Assembly (NCBI GenBank): GCA_907165275.2
Contig: OU015672.1
Location: 3,206,501 to 3,270,500 of the forward strand
Length of the DNA stretch: 64,000 nucleotides
Source of the DNA: Zygaena filipendulae
Taxonomy: Eukaryota; Arthropoda; Insecta; Lepidoptera; Zygaenidae
Direction of reading: 5' to 3'
Below, piece after piece: positions 10,548-21,966 of this stretch. Numbering within the stretch: the stretch's first letter is position 1; every line of letters begins with the position of its first letter. Both the position numbers and the translations under genes were made by a program. The notes beneath the pieces were generated by a model. That model worked only from the letters and a program-made list of their open reading frames with translations, searched no databases and had not been told where the DNA came from.

Positions 10548-11813
10548 CTATTGGGTATTACTAATAGTGATTGTGTTATCCTTCTCAACTTTTTCTAAAT
10601 GCTTCTTTAAGACCTTTACATGTAAATCTTGTTTAATTTGTTCGTATCTAAATTTTTGCATTTCATTTTTTTTTTTGATAATATACCAATTCCACCTTTT
10701 TTTTTAAGTAAATTTTTCTTAATAATTCCACTGATTTGTTTTTAAATTCAGGTTTTAAATGGTTTTTAGATTTCCTTTTCACTACAGGAACACTATATTT
10801 TGATTGGTATACTTCTTCTATTAGTGTTTTACTGGGTGGGTCTTCCACAGCGATTGTTTCCCCTGTAACACATTCACATTATGAATAAACGTCCTAGCCC
10901 ATACTACATATTGTATTCGAGAATTATGCCCATAATATGAACATTATGAAAAATAAAAATTAATAGTAGGTAGGTTTATTCTTTTGTGGATAAATACATA
11001 TATTATGAAGTAAATATAATAATATTTTCTTACCGAAATATTCAGCTGCATCATCATATGGGTTTTCATCAGGATGGATATGATCATCCATAATTGACAG
11101 AATTTGATGATCAGCATCAGTTAATATTGGATCATATGAGCCGCCACCAGTTTTCTTAATATTCTTCTTTTCATCATTCCATTTTATTTTCAAATCTTTG
11201 ATAACCTCTTCTATTGGTACCTAAAAACTCAAATAATTATTATCAAACAATATTATTTTAAACTCAAATGGAGCTCATTAATTTCAAGTTTCTAAAAACA
11301 ATAGTTTCAGTTAGACGATGAAGAATTTGGGACAAGCACTTTTAAATTTGGTCACTAATAGGTTTTACAAAATATTCTTTCTGATTAAAAATACAATATA
11401 TAACTTACATTTTCATCAATTGAATATTCCACTTCCACTGGTTTATCAGATCTTTGTGTCTGGAAATTTAATAATGCTTAATTACTTTCTTTCCTTGAGT
11501 AGTACCTACTAGTGTTTTTTGTGTAGTAATGTCATAATACCTAGGTAGATTACAGTCAACAGAAGGATTATCTTACATCCTCAACATCATTTGTTTCGAC
11601 AGGCAGCTCCGAGAGATATCTTTGTTTATTTGCACTAGCAGTAACCTTCCGAGCACGATGTTTAATATTATTGTAAAAATGTTTAAGCATCGCTTCATCC
11701 CTTGGGCCTGTCGTGCAGATGCTATTGTACTCTTTACGAATAGCCAACCATGCTTCCTTTTTTTCTGAATGTAAAAGGCTCCAGTCTTTTTACAATCAAT
11801 TATGCTTTTGTAT
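10548..11813 (-). pseudogene. Harbinger Myb/SANT-like companion gene, first exon missing
   Basis: Four minus-strand exons are joined by good splice sites: 11577-11813, 11409-11459, 11034-11220 and 10548-10862. The first reads a Myb/SANT-like DNA-binding helix set (EKKEAWLAIRKEYNSICTTG, then LKHFYNNIKHRARK). The last encodes a long basic and glutamine/glutamate-rich helix that looks like a coiled coil, ending at a TAG at 10548-10550. The companion of Harbinger transposase helps it bind DNA and enter the nucleus. No initiator exon is found upstream before the LINE at 11940. Confidence 0.65.
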
Positions 11814-12122
11814 CTGAAGAAAAAACGATTATCTATTATAACATAAAGTATACAGAATATAGCTATGCGAGTATATTAATATTTAGAATTCTATACGGAT
11901 CGTGAATTTGAAATAATAATGATAGGTATTTAATTCAATTTAAGTGCCATAATCCGAGTGATCAACTACTTCCACTTCTGGCGTTGTATTTCTGTATTGC
12001 ACCGCTCGCGCAGCCCGGGACTTCGGACAACCTCTACCGCTCCCTCTCACACACATACATCTTGTCCCTTTCAAACTAGCGAGTTGCCCTTGAGCCTGAC
12101 TCCTGAGAAGAAATAATAAATA

Positions 12123-12260
12123 ATGGCGTTGCAACGCACACCACCTGACCGGTACAACTCAAATCCGGAACTTCCATCACTGAGTGATGCGGATAATTTT
12201 GTTAACTACCGCAAACGTAAACAACCGGAACAGTGTGATGATAGTATTAAGCATACAGTA
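12123..12260 (+). pseudogene. LINE ORF1, N-terminal piece
   Basis: The ATG at 12123 starts a frame reading TPPDRYNSNPELPS and NYRKRKQPE, a Ser/Pro-rich start and basic patch typical of ORF1 proteins of lepidopteran LINEs. The similarity breaks after about 40 residues. Confidence 0.5.
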
Positions 12261-12403
12261 TCATTACGTTGTACATCCCATTATATATCTAATACTTTAT
12301 TATGTAAATTTGGTGGCTACACTATGTTGTTGTAAACTCTTATTATTAGCAGTAGTAATATATATTTACTTGTTGATCTATCGCCTTCCGGTTATCAGTA
12401 TAT

Positions 12404-12643
12404 TATCAGAATAGTCGAGGTGTAAGAACTAAGTTGCATACCCTATTTATGAACATTTTGCTATATAATTATGACATTATCATATTGACAGAGACCTGGC
12501 TACATAGTGGCATCCTAGACAACGAGTACATAGATTCACGATACCGCGTATTTAGGTGTGATAGGGACCGCGTGGCGAGTGGCCGCCGGGACGGGGGTGG
12601 GGTGCTGGTGGCCGTGCGTCGCGGGCTCGCGGTGAGTGAAGCC
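12404..12643 (+). pseudogene. LINE endonuclease, piece 1
   Basis: The frame YYQNSRGVRTKL ... IIILTETWL ... RDGGGVLVAVRRGL is the start of an APE-type endonuclease: Asn in QNSRG and Glu in TETWL are conserved active-site positions. It nicks the target DNA for target-primed reverse transcription. It is cut at 12643 by the Harbinger element. Confidence 0.75.
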
Positions 12644-12942
12644 TAGGTTACACGGTGCGAGCTAGCATGCGAGCTGACCGTGTCAGTTACTGAGGTGCAA
12701 TAGCTCGCACTGTGTGACCGCATCATACGAGTAACTGTTATGTGCGAGTGGGACAGTTGCTCAACATTTACGAGTTACTTCAACATTTTTTGTTTTTACT
12801 CGCAACTGGCCTTCCCCCACCACGCCACTCGCACGTCGCTCGGTCGTCAACTCGCATGATTTCACGAAATGACAGTAGCTCGTACGCTCGGGCCCACGCC
12901 GCCGGTGCAGTGTTTTTGTAGGTTTCTTGCGTTGACATCAAA

Positions 12943-14852
12943 ATGACGGAAACGTGGACATCCGATCAAAATATAAAGTTTGTGGAGCTATATAAGAATC
13001 AAACGAACTTATGGAATTGTTTGGATCCTAATTACAAGAACAGAGATTTGCGTAAAGCGTCGTTAGAACACATCCGCTTGGAATGCAATTTACAAAACAT
13101 GAATGAAGTTACAAAAAAAAAATCAAAAATTTACGCTCAACGTATAACCAGGAGTTATTGAAAATTGAAAAGAGCAAAAAAAGTGGATCTGGCACTGATG
13201 AGATCTATAAACCATCTATCAAATGGTTCGATTCTATGGATTATATTATGAAAATAATTAATCTTAAAGAAAAGGAAACATCAAGTAATTTGGTAAGTAT
13301 TTTATTACAAATTATAATTACAAAGGCACAAGGCACATTCCAAACCAGTCAGGGTCCACAAAATTTACTATCCTTTATTTTTCTCTTCCCTTTTATATTC
13401 TAATTACTACTAGGTAATTATAATTACCTAATCATATAATTTTGCCATGCAACTGCTCCGTCGTCATTGAAATAATTTTTATATTTATCACGCATTTTCT
13501 CTGCTATTAATTTCGATCTATTATTAATTCTCGAGCGACGAATACTCGGTAATTCATTAATTTCGGACCTCCACTGGCCCTGAATGATTTGAAAGTTTAT
13601 GATGTCTTCATAATCTGTAGTTCCTGGTGGTGTATAAGTATTTGATGTAGTAGTACGTAACCAGTTGTGTAATGTACAAGCACATAAGACGATCTTTATC
13701 GTAGTTTCCTCTGTAACTTGAATTGGCTTTCCCAAAACACGAAAACGAGATGCTAGAATGCCGAACCCATTCTCCACAATCCTTCTTGCTCTGCTCAACC
13801 TATAATTAAAAATCTTTTCTGCGGTAGTCAATGTATTTTTGTAGGGCTTTAGTAAATACGGTTTTAAAGGGAAGGCATCATCTCCAACTAGAATACCATT
13901 TTCAGGCAACAATAAATTGTTTTCTAGATAAGGATACAAAGAGCAGTTTTGGAATACCCCACCATCTGCGTTACGACCATATGAGCCTATATCTACATAT
14001 CTGAAAGTATAATCGTGATCCACAACAGCCATGAGCACTATACTATTTGTTCCTTTGTAGTTATAATATTCACTGCCACAATTTGGTGGTGCTTGAATTG
14101 TTATATGCTTCCCATCGATAGAGCCACAACAATTAGGGAAATTCCACCTCGAAGCGAATCCTATTTGGATATCTTGCCATTCTTCCACATTCGGTATCTG
14201 AAAAATAAAAGAGTAATGTTAATTTCAGGAACCATATCATCCATCAACGTCAGGAAGCAACGTCGCATCAGCGTCAGGAAGCGAGGAGGCCACGAATAAC
14301 GTGGACCTTGATGCTAGTGACAATAGCAACAAAGCTGCTCATATAAAAGTGGTAAAGCCACCAAAAACTATAAAGTTAAAGACGAAATTATCATCAGAAC
14401 GGTCTGACATTCAAGCAGCCGTAAATGAACTCAAAGAACTAAATAGTAGTTTAGTAAACGTGTCTGCCCCGATTACAAGAGAATTAGAAGATGAATGTGA
14501 TGTTATTGGAAGACATGTAGCACTGCAGCTGAAACAGTTATCTTCGATTGATAGAATTGATGCGACAGATGAAATACAGGCGATACTCTCTAGATACCGT
14601 AAGAGAGCCCTCTGTCACGCCACACCTTCTAATTACAGTTCCGAATGTACGCCATCACCACAGCCTACAGTAAATTATGAAATGTCTGCACTCTTTATGC
14701 AAGTGGAACAATCTTCACAATCTATACTCCATAATGAATGTACGCTATCACCACAGCCTGTAGCCTACCAGCTTGTAGAGGTCGCTACTGAAGCTTATCA
14801 ACCTGTTGAACCTACAACATCTGCATTCTCTGCGCCCAATACCCCAATCTAA
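12943..14852 (+). pseudogene. MADF/BESS companion protein of Harbinger, one frameshift
   Basis: Exon 1 (12943-13292) encodes a MADF domain (KFVELYKNQTNLWNC) and exon 2 (14229-14852) a BESS motif (HVALQLKQLSSIDRI). The donor is GTAAGT at 13293 and the acceptor ends at 14228. Exon 1 changes frame at a run of ten A at 13112-13121, where eight or eleven would keep it open. MADF binds DNA and BESS mediates protein contacts; in Harbinger elements such proteins assist the transposase. The 936-bp intron contains the catalytic exon of the transposase on the other strand. Confidence 0.75.
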
Positions 14853-15486
14853 TGATGTACTTGCTGCAGCAATATCAATCTCTAATATTAAAAAATAACG
14901 AACTAAGCTATGTAGTACTGCAGTTATTAAGTATTAATATGTAAAGTTCACGTTTAATATGTACAAAAACTTTACAAAACCATTGTGAATTTGATTATGA
15001 ATAAAAAAAAATACTTACTTTGATATAATCTTTTAGACTTTCATTGATAGCAGCATACACTTCTGGTATTATTTTAATGATGGATGCTTTTGAAACTCTG
15101 AAAAATACCGACAACAGTCTATACGATATCCCAGAAGAAAGGTATACTAGGGTTATTTCCAACTTCACCCTCGCAGGTATCGCATCCCTCATTAGTGTAT
15201 CATCACGTTGAATTTTTGGAGCAATCAAATTTAAAAGTATTTCCACTTGTTCAGTTGTCAATCTCATAACCGCTTTATATTCTCGGGGATCTTCATCATA
15301 TAGCTCTTTAAATATTGAATTCGTTGCCCCTTTTCCTTGCAGCCAAGTCCTGACCCAAACACTTCTCTTCTTCTTCTTTTTTTGTATAGCTCTTTCAATT
15401 TCAACACAAAGTATTTTCGTAACTGCTTTTATAGTGGTATGCACTGTGATTAAACGTGTATTTTGCGACAACATTGCACGAGACAT
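13424..15486 (-). CDS. Harbinger (HARBI1-like) transposase, two exons, 413 residues
   Basis: Exon 1 is 15019-15486 and exon 2 is 13424-14197 on the minus strand. Donor AAA/GTAAGT and acceptor CAG join without changing phase and the joined frame has no stop. Exon 1 carries the basic N-terminus and helix-turn-helix (FFRVSKASIIKIIPEVYAAI). Exon 2 carries the DDE_Tnp_4 domain: Asp in GSIDGKHI, Asp in LVGDDAFPL, Glu in RIVENGFGIL. It is predicted to excise and insert the element. The ATG at 15486 is the first in frame near the right inverted repeat; later methionines are possible. Exon 2 lies antisense within the companion gene intron. Confidence 0.8.
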
Positions 15487-15650
15487 GATACAGACGAACT
15501 ATGCGAGTACACTGGTGCAGTAGCTGTCTTCCTGCGACGCCAGCAGTTCGCATAGTGTGACCGAGCGAGGCGAGTCGAGCTACTGTCATACGAGTACACA
15601 TGCACAGTAGCTGTCTACTGTCATATCAGCTGCTCGCACTGTGTAACCTA

Positions 15651-15856
15651 TCCCTGAGTGCCGTGCGCTTGCGCCACTCCGCGCGGCTGGCGATGCCGGT
15701 GACGGCTGCCCCCCCGGCTCCCCCTCGCCCCTAGTTGACCACGTACTACTAGAACTACGTTCACGCGCCGATTGTTATCTTATCAGTGCAGTATACATGC
15801 CTCCTAATATAAATCCGGATGCTTACGAATACCACTTTGCTTATTTAACTTATATA
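15651..15856 (+). pseudogene. LINE A endonuclease, piece 2
   Basis: After the Harbinger element the endonuclease continues with VDHVLLELRS and AVYMPPNINPDAYEYHF (about 15735-15855), the middle of the domain. A frame change is needed within 15651-15735, where the sequence is GC-rich. It is cut at 15856 by the Tc1 element. Confidence 0.7.
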
Positions 15857-17427
15857 CACTTGAGAGCAATGAATCCGGGTCACTTAAAGAATCCTAAAAA
15901 TCTCGGAAACTAAAAATGCTAGGTTAATGCAATAAATCGTATTTAATAGACAATGTGATACTCTTTAAATGAAGGTATTAAAACTTCTTAGTTATTGTAA
16001 AGTTATATCATAAAAAAATCAAACTTGAAAAAGGGCCACTTTCGAAGATGGAACTACGAAATTACAGCATTTGGTTTTGCTTTTGTTTGTAATCTGTCAT
16101 TTATGTGGGTACATAAACCATGTTGATAGTGCTCTATATTCATTATTCAAGCTGAAATTATGTCGCTTACGCCTGAAGAATGCACCAGAATACTTACAAT
16201 GCTGGAAACCGGCCGGAGTCAGCGCGATACAGCCAGGACTGTCGGTGTGTCGCTGTCAACAGTACAAAGAGTTCTCCGACGTTACGAAGAAACTGGTTCT
16301 AACCTACGCAGACCAGGAACGGGCAGAACCAGGTGTACCACAGCATGAGAAGACCGATACTTGGTGAACACCATGCTTCGAAATCGCTTTCTCACAGGAA
16401 CTGAACTCACAAATCAGTTTCGACGCCTCGGAGGAAGTAACCCAAGTGCATGGACAGTAAGACGTCGGCTTGCTGAATCTAACTTAAAACCCCTTAGACC
16501 TGCAAACGGCCCTAAACTGGAGCGTGCGCATCGTATTTCAAGACTAAGATATGCCCAGAGCCACGTAAATTGGAGTATTGAAGATTGGTCAAAAGTTATG
16601 TTCTCCGACGAATCAAAATTTATGCTCTACAAGCACGATGGAAGATACAGAGTGTATCGAAGACCAGGGGAAAGATTCAAGCAAGCATGCATCGAAGAAA
16701 AAGTAGCCTACGGTGGTGGGTCTGTACTTGTGTGGGCCGGAATTTCTTCTGAAAGTCGCACAGAGCTGGTGATCATAGAAAACGGCTCTTTAACTAGCGT
16801 AAGATATGTGGAAGAAATCCTCAATGATCACGTTGGTCCATTTATGGTCAATTTAGGTGAGGATGCTATATTTATGCATGACAATGCCCGACCTCATACA
16901 GGTAGGATTGTGAGTGACTACCTTCAAGAGATGAACATTACTCGTATGGAGTGGCCAGCGCGCAGCCCGGATATCAACCCGATCGAGCATGCTTGGGACG
17001 AGCTAGGCAGATGCGTAAAACAACGAAACCCTCCCCCAATCACGCTTCGTGAGCTCAAAATTGCTCTCACAGAGGAATGGGAGAATATTCCCCAAAATCG
17101 TATAAGGAACTTGGTGTACAGCATGCCAAACCGCGTAAACGCAGTAATGGAAGCACGAGGAGGCAATACGAAGTATTAAAATTCAAGAAAATCGTAATAA
17201 AGTTCAAAAATTTCATGTTTCCTATTTTTGTTTTAAGGAGAGATCAGCAGTTTTTTTCTTTATGTAATTTTGTGTTAATAAAATGTATGGTGACTCATAT
17301 TTTTTTTACTTTCATTTAAGGAGTATTACATTGTCTATTAAATACAATTTATTGCATTAACCTATCATTTTTAGTTTCCGAGATTTTTAACATTCTTTAA
17401 GTGACCCGGATTCATTGCTCTCGAGTG
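15857..17427 (+). mobile_element. Tc1/mariner element with about 115-bp inverted repeats
   Basis: The ends CACTTGAGAGCAATGAATCC (15857) and the inverted copy ending CTCGAGTG at 17427 are flanked by TA (15855-15856 and 17428-17429). The arms match over about 115 bp with few differences. The single transposase gene has one in-frame stop. The LINE endonuclease frame resumes after the right TA. Confidence 0.9.
16160..17179 (+). pseudogene. Tc1-like transposase, one nonsense codon
   Basis: From the ATG at 16160 the frame is open to 17179 except for one TGA at 16346-16348. It has the paired helix-turn-helix N-terminus (GRSQRDTARTVGVSLSTVQR) and a DD34E catalytic triad: MFSDESKF, FMHDNARPH and NPIEHAWDEL, with 34 residues between the second Asp and the Glu. 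Full length would be about 339 residues, normal for the family. The stop may derive from CGA by a C to T change. Tc1 transposase cuts at TA sites. Confidence 0.9.
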
Positions 17428-17429
17428 TA

Positions 17430-17560
17430 TTGCAATCGTCGCATATTAGTGGATTTATTATAGCGGGAGACTTCAACTTGCCCGGTATAGATTGGATTGA
17501 CCAAAGAACTTACATGGAACCAATTGAGGGGTATAGAAGCAAAGTCGCCACTGTCCATTT
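17430..17560 (+). pseudogene. LINE A endonuclease, piece 3
   Basis: The frame SSHISGFIIAGDFNLPGIDW carries the GDFN motif, whose Asp and Asn belong to the endonuclease active site. The similarity ends about 17560, followed by a minus-strand LINE piece. Confidence 0.75.
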
Positions 17561-17587
17561 TGACAAAAAATTAACCTTTAATGCCAT

Positions 17588-18650
17588 CTATAGGAGCGTT
17601 TTAAATAGATCAAGAGCAAGACCACGGACACCCACCATCTCTAACTTCTTGAGAAGGATGGGAATGGAAACCGAATCAAAAGCCTTAGCCATATCAAGAA
17701 ACACCGCTGCACACCTTTCTCCAATATCAAGCTTACTTGCGACAAAGTTAACAAAGTCGGTGGCTGCATCTTCAGTAGATTTTTGTTTTCTAAATCCAAA
17801 TTGGTTTTTTGATATTAAGTTTTTAATTTCAAGGTAATGTATAAGACGATTGTTAATAATTTTTTCAAATAATTTTGATAAAACTGGTAGAAGGGATATC
17901 GGCCGATAGTTTCCAACATGGTCCCAATTACCTCCTTTGTGAATAGGATGTACAACTGATCGCTTGAAGAAATTTGGAAAAAGTCCAGTGGAGATACACA
18001 TATTGAACACGTGAGTAATCGGTTTTATTATGTGTTTCAGGCAAAGCTTAAGAGTCAGGTTATCAATCCCATCCCAACCGTAAGAACAACTAGTTTTTAA
18101 TTTTTTAATTAGAGAAGTTATTTCAGACTCATCTGTAGGTATAAGTAAAAAAGAGTCAGTAGTAGGGATGTCATTGCTCCCAAGACAATAACTTGCAGCA
18201 AGTTTGTCCTCCGTTGTTTGTCTTTTTAAATATGCTAGTGGCCAGCTTAGATCCGACACCCGCAAAAAACTCGTATTATTAAGTAAACTCGTAGTATTCT
18301 TTATGTTAACTAATCGGGAAGAGTCACCCGAGCTGCTCCTCAAGCTACAGAAAGTCTTTACAGATTCCCACATTTTTTTAGGATTATTACAGTTCTTTGA
18401 AAGCTGCTCCCTCTGGTATTGTGATTTTAAGTATTTGGTAAGGTTGTTGCATATATTTCGATAACGTTTGTATTTAGCTTCCAAAATAGGGTCATCTGGG
18501 TTACGTCTAAGGTTTAAATGAAGACGATCACGAATCCTGATTGATTTTAAGACACCAGGGGTGATCCAGCTTTTGAGTGTATGTTTAGAACGAGAGATGT
18601 TTACCAGACTGGAATTGTTACCTATTGCAGATCTAATAATGAATGAATGA
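17588..18650 (-). pseudogene. LINE B reverse transcriptase, N-terminal half
   Basis: The minus-strand frame has the post-endonuclease linker (SWITPGVLKSIRIRDRL near 18560), then fingers and palm motifs: YGWDGIDNLTLKL, VVHPIHKGGNWDHVGNYRPI, LSKLFEKI, QFGFRKQKSTEDA and AVFLDMAKAFDS with the first catalytic Asp. It stops at 17588, before the YxDD motif, at the junction with LINE A. The frame is open for nearly 300 residues, so it is not very old. It resembles Jockey/CR1-type elements. Confidence 0.8.
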
Positions 18651-18659
18651 AAATTTTGG

Positions 18660-19110
18660 TACTTGCAAAAACCAACTAACTTTTAGACTTTTACCCCATG
18701 CATTGCTCATCTTTTCTGCTTTTCAATGAAATAGGTTTGAGTTACTATTCGGTTTCATCTGGTTATTATACCATAAATCTGTTTACTTTTTATAAGCCTT
18801 TATTTAACTTGCAATGTAACTATGTATGTAGGTACTCGTATTGTTCGGGTGCAATCTTACAACACAATTTTGAAGCAGATATCTTCAACCGATTGAGCTG
18901 AAATTTTGCATAGACGTTTAGTTTGGATGACAATGCATTATTATGATAAGCATAACCTAAAGGTGCACCTATGATCGGCTCTTAACGAGGGAACTCCTCA
19001 ACGGTTAACTGCAAGGACATGAAGTTTTTGTCACGCATTTGTTGCCTAAAGATCTCTCCGGTAACGACAAAAGCTTGTGCCAAAAACGATTTTTTTTTTG
19101 TAAAAAAAAC
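18660..19110. other. Noncoding stretch with a lepidopteran-type repeat
   Basis: 18840-19085 carries a repeat of the kind TTCAACCGATTGAGCTGAAA followed by ACTCCTCAACGG, which I recognise as frequent in Lepidoptera. The rest is AT-rich. No gene is seen. Confidence 0.4.
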
Positions 19111-19122
19111 TTATTTTTTGCA

Positions 19123-19620
19123 GGTACTCACCGAAGTATGTGCCTTCTTTAATACAGTGTAATCACTGTCCTACTGACATTCATTTTAAGTGTAAAAAGT
19201 TATCACTACTTGATATAAAGGCTTTCCACGACGAATTTTATAAAACAAGTAACAAAAAAGATCAAGATGCATTCATCCTTAAACATTGCTCTGTACGTAA
19301 AACGAAAAGACGACGTGCGAGAGTGGGTATACGCAAGGCAACAGCCCAAACAACTCGTCTTTTTGTCCGTAAGAGAGGATCTTTGAACTTTTAAGAGTGT
19401 GCCAAAAAACCTTTTTAAATATTTTAAATATCACAGTACATCGAGTCAGAAGAGTGGCCAAAACATTTGCCGCACCTGGTGCAGTAGTACAAGAAAAGAG
19501 AGGTGGCGACCATAGCTCTGCTAAAAATAACGCCAAGCGTAGAGCTGTTATGAATTTCATTGAAAAATTTAAATGTATAGAATCTCATACATTTCAAACA
19601 AGAAAGGAAATATCTATTTG
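19123..19620 (+). pseudogene. Second relative of the 3.3-kb transposase, fragment
   Basis: The frame after an acceptor-like TTTTTTGCAG reads CNHCPTDIHFKCKKLSLLD and FHDEFYKTSNKKDQDAFILK. After one frame change near 19390 it reads VCQKTFLNILNITVHRVRR and FIEKFKCIESH. These align in order with residues about 300-450 of the protein at 3543-6326 (FNEFWKLGDHEDQWHYILRH, VCKKFFLNTLSIT, IKLFPVKESHY). It is cut at about 19620 by a minus-strand LINE. It is clearly a different lineage from the copy at 3334. Confidence 0.7.
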
Positions 19621-20054
19621 CAGACATGACCAGGGATAGCCAGCTCACTCAAAATCTTAACCAATACAGCAGGATTTACATTATCAAATGCCCCTTGGAC
19701 ATCCAAAAAAGCACAAACTGTAAAAGAATGGCTGAGAAAGGAAGTTTTGATATCTACAATCAGAGAATCGAAGCTTTCTGCTGCGCTTGGGCCCTTTCGG
19801 AAACCAAATTGTTCTACTGGTAAGATGAGGTTTGACTCCACATAATAATCTAATCTAAATTTAAGCATGCATTCAAAAATTTTACCAATACAAAATGATA
19901 GAGAGATAGGTCTATAGGAATTGTGATGATTATCTAGTTTACCTGGTTTTAATATTGGTATGACACATTGAGTTTTCCAAGAGGAAGGGATTGCAAGAGT
20001 ACTCCAAAGCAAGTTATATATTTGCAATAATATTTCAAGAACTTCGGGTGGCAA
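19621..20054 (-). pseudogene. Jockey-like LINE reverse transcriptase, 3' side of a split gene
   Basis: The minus frame starts at LPPEVLEILLQIYNLLWS and covers SSWKTQCVIPILKPGK, NSYRPISLSFCIGKIFE, EQFGFRKG and AFLDVQGAFDNV, that is RT blocks 1 to 3. The preceding block of the same gene is at 29517-29721, ending STPGLDEIPYSLL, so about 9.5 kb is inserted between. It ends at 19621 against another fragment. Confidence 0.75.
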
Positions 20055-20378
20055 GTTTTATTTTATTTATTTATTTATTAATGGGTAGTACACAGCTTTA
20101 TACTTACTCTAAATACAATTTTTTTTAAACATTATGCAAGCCAATTACGACTACTTACAATAAGCGAATACAGGCACCAAACACCTGAATCCTTCACGCA
20201 AAAACCACTAAATGGATTCTAATTAAATTCTAATTATTTACAACGGGATCTCAGAAACCAAAGCGGCGCGGAACAATTCATTACTTTTATTACACCATTA
20301 ATTAAAAGAGTCAACCAATTTATAATCCAAATCGAAATCGTGTCCGATGCACCACTGCAAATCACTTATTCACCTCGT

Positions 20379-21265
20379 TTAGTCGTTAAAGTCCGGGTCA
20401 TAGAAGTGACGTCTTATATTAGCCTGAAACTGTGCCTTAGAGTCAAGGAAAAGATCAATATCGCTAAACCTCATATTGTAAGTTTTAGGTAGTCTCGTAA
20501 ATACTGAATTCTGACCGTAATTGGTATGATGTTGTGGAATGTGTAGCAACTGGGTGTGCCTGGTGCGACGAGGAGGAGTGTTTAGTGAAATAAGCCCGAC
20601 TAGTTCGGGACAGTCCAGGCGACCTCGTATGACGTCGTATAGTAACCCCATGTCCAAAATTTGTCGACGCTCTGCTAATGTAAGAAGTTTGTAAGCTCGA
20701 CAGATCTCCTCATACCTTGCATCCACAGCTATTTTCCTACACCTAAAGTTTAGATATCGAACAAATTTTTTCTGTATACCTTCGATGCGACTAATATAGA
20801 TATCGTAACGCGGGGACCACACGGGGACTGCGTATTCTAAGATGCTGCGGACATACGCGTAGTACACTACTTTTAAACTCAGTATATTATTAAAGGGTTG
20901 GCACGTGCGCAAAACAAAGCCAAGACTCCTGTACGCTTTACCTATGACAGTTTCTACGTGAGTGGACATGAGCATTTTACTATCAAAATAGATACCCAAG
21001 TCACGGACCACCTCCGCCCTCTCAATCACAACACCGTTAAAGTGATAAGCATAAGTAAAGGGACTATTTTTCCGGGTGAAACTTATGCACTGACATTTTT
21101 GAATGTTAACTGTTATATTATTATTTATGTAGTAATCATATAGATTGTTGAGATCGTGTTGTAACAGCTCGCAATCCCCGCCAGTTCGAATACTAATAAA
21201 AAGTTTTTTGTCATCAGCATATAATAGATGTTTTGAGAATTCTACGACGCTATCTAGGTCAAATA
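20379..21265 (-). pseudogene. LINE C reverse transcriptase, C-terminal half
   Basis: The minus frame has the catalytic YADD (LLYADDKKLF near 21225), DLGIYFDSKM, SILEYAVPVWSP and a C-terminal region rich in arginine, ending with a stop at 20379. The part with YADD lies upstream of the longest open stretch but in continuity. It resembles the fuller reverse transcriptase at 37746-39874. Confidence 0.75.
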
Positions 21266-21966
21266 AATAATGCGTAGGTTTCCATCACGTAGATTTATAG
21301 TCGTTAGAGGAGATAAAAAAATAAATAAAAGATAATAATAAAAAATAAAAATATAAAGTAAATAATCGTCTAGACAAATTGTATTAAGTATGTAGGTAGG
21401 TACGACACGCAAGAAACAAAGAAAACCGTAAGAACCTGTGCAAGTAGATAGCTTTACGCTTAATTTTTAATATTTATACTTTTTATTTAATTAACGATAG
21501 CGACTAACTTAATATGCAATTTACGATATTGCTTTTATATTCCTAAAATAAACACATAGGTACATTATGGCACGCTGAAGTGACTATAGGAATGAATAAT
21601 AATTATTTTATATAGGCACAGCTCAGACATCACTGAAGAACTATTTAAATTATGGTCACACATGAACCGGACACAAACTCGTAACTGATTACTAAAGTGC
21701 AAATTCAAATAATTAATTATAACCATCGTGTATTTTAACACAAACTGAATATGATTTTTGGTCACATAATATAATAAAGATAGTGGCACGAACATAAAGT
21801 AAACAAATAATACATAATAATACATAATAGTACATCGCACACTTACATGACAACAAATACTCGCTCATTGTTGTACCTAAAGAAGATTTAAAATCAGTGA
21901 AAAAATATAAAAAACCAACAAATTCCTTCATCATTACATGTTTTGGTCTCATCTTAAATGAAGAAG
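21266..21966. other. AT-rich LINE C interior without clear coding
   Basis: About 700 bp between ORF1 and the RT remnant. A short minus frame (21970-21713) follows ORF1 but has no recognisable domain. It is probably the inter-ORF region plus a deletion scar. Confidence 0.4.

Larger units (their letters stand above)
8690..11815. mobile_element. Harbinger element remnant with convergent transposase and Myb/SANT genes
   Basis: A plus-strand DDE transposase (8784-9557) and a minus-strand, multi-exon Myb/SANT-like gene (10548-11813) converge, the usual two-gene content of PIF/Harbinger elements. Both genes lack their 5' ends and no terminal inverted repeats are found, so the element is truncated on both sides. 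9558-10112 is 3' untranslated sequence of the transposase plus a weak inverted repeat (about 9840-10045). Confidence 0.65.
12646..15648. mobile_element. Harbinger element with MADF/BESS companion and intact transposase
   Basis: Ends GGTTACACGGTGCGAGC (12646) and GCTCGCACTGTGTAACC (ending 15648) are inverted repeats, flanked by TA; a 3-bp duplication cannot be confirmed. Both interleaved genes are present. The host is the LINE endonuclease, which resumes after 15650. Subterminal sequence repeats the words GCGAG, CAGTAGCT and ACGAGT many times. Transposase frames are open; the companion has one frameshift. Confidence 0.85.
11940..17560 (+). mobile_element. LINE A (non-LTR retrotransposon), interrupted twice
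   Basis: A short ORF1 start (12123-12260) and an endonuclease domain in three pieces (12404-12643, 15651-15856, 17430-17560) share one orientation. The second and third pieces resume directly after a Harbinger and a Tc1 insertion. 11940-12122 is GC-rich 5' untranslated sequence. 12260-12400 holds no coding signal and must cover an internal deletion, since ORF1 jumps into the endonuclease. No reverse transcriptase remains. Confidence 0.7.

Noticed and set aside
12943..13292. Host MADF transcription factor gene
   Set aside because: It lies within inverted repeats together with a Harbinger transposase, and the same pair recurs at 26887 and 33348.
17430..18650. 5' inversion by twin priming, joining LINE A endonuclease and LINE B reverse transcriptase
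   Set aside because: The minus-strand RT would need its 3' end where the plus-strand endonuclease lies, so the geometry does not fit. Two separate fragments are simpler.
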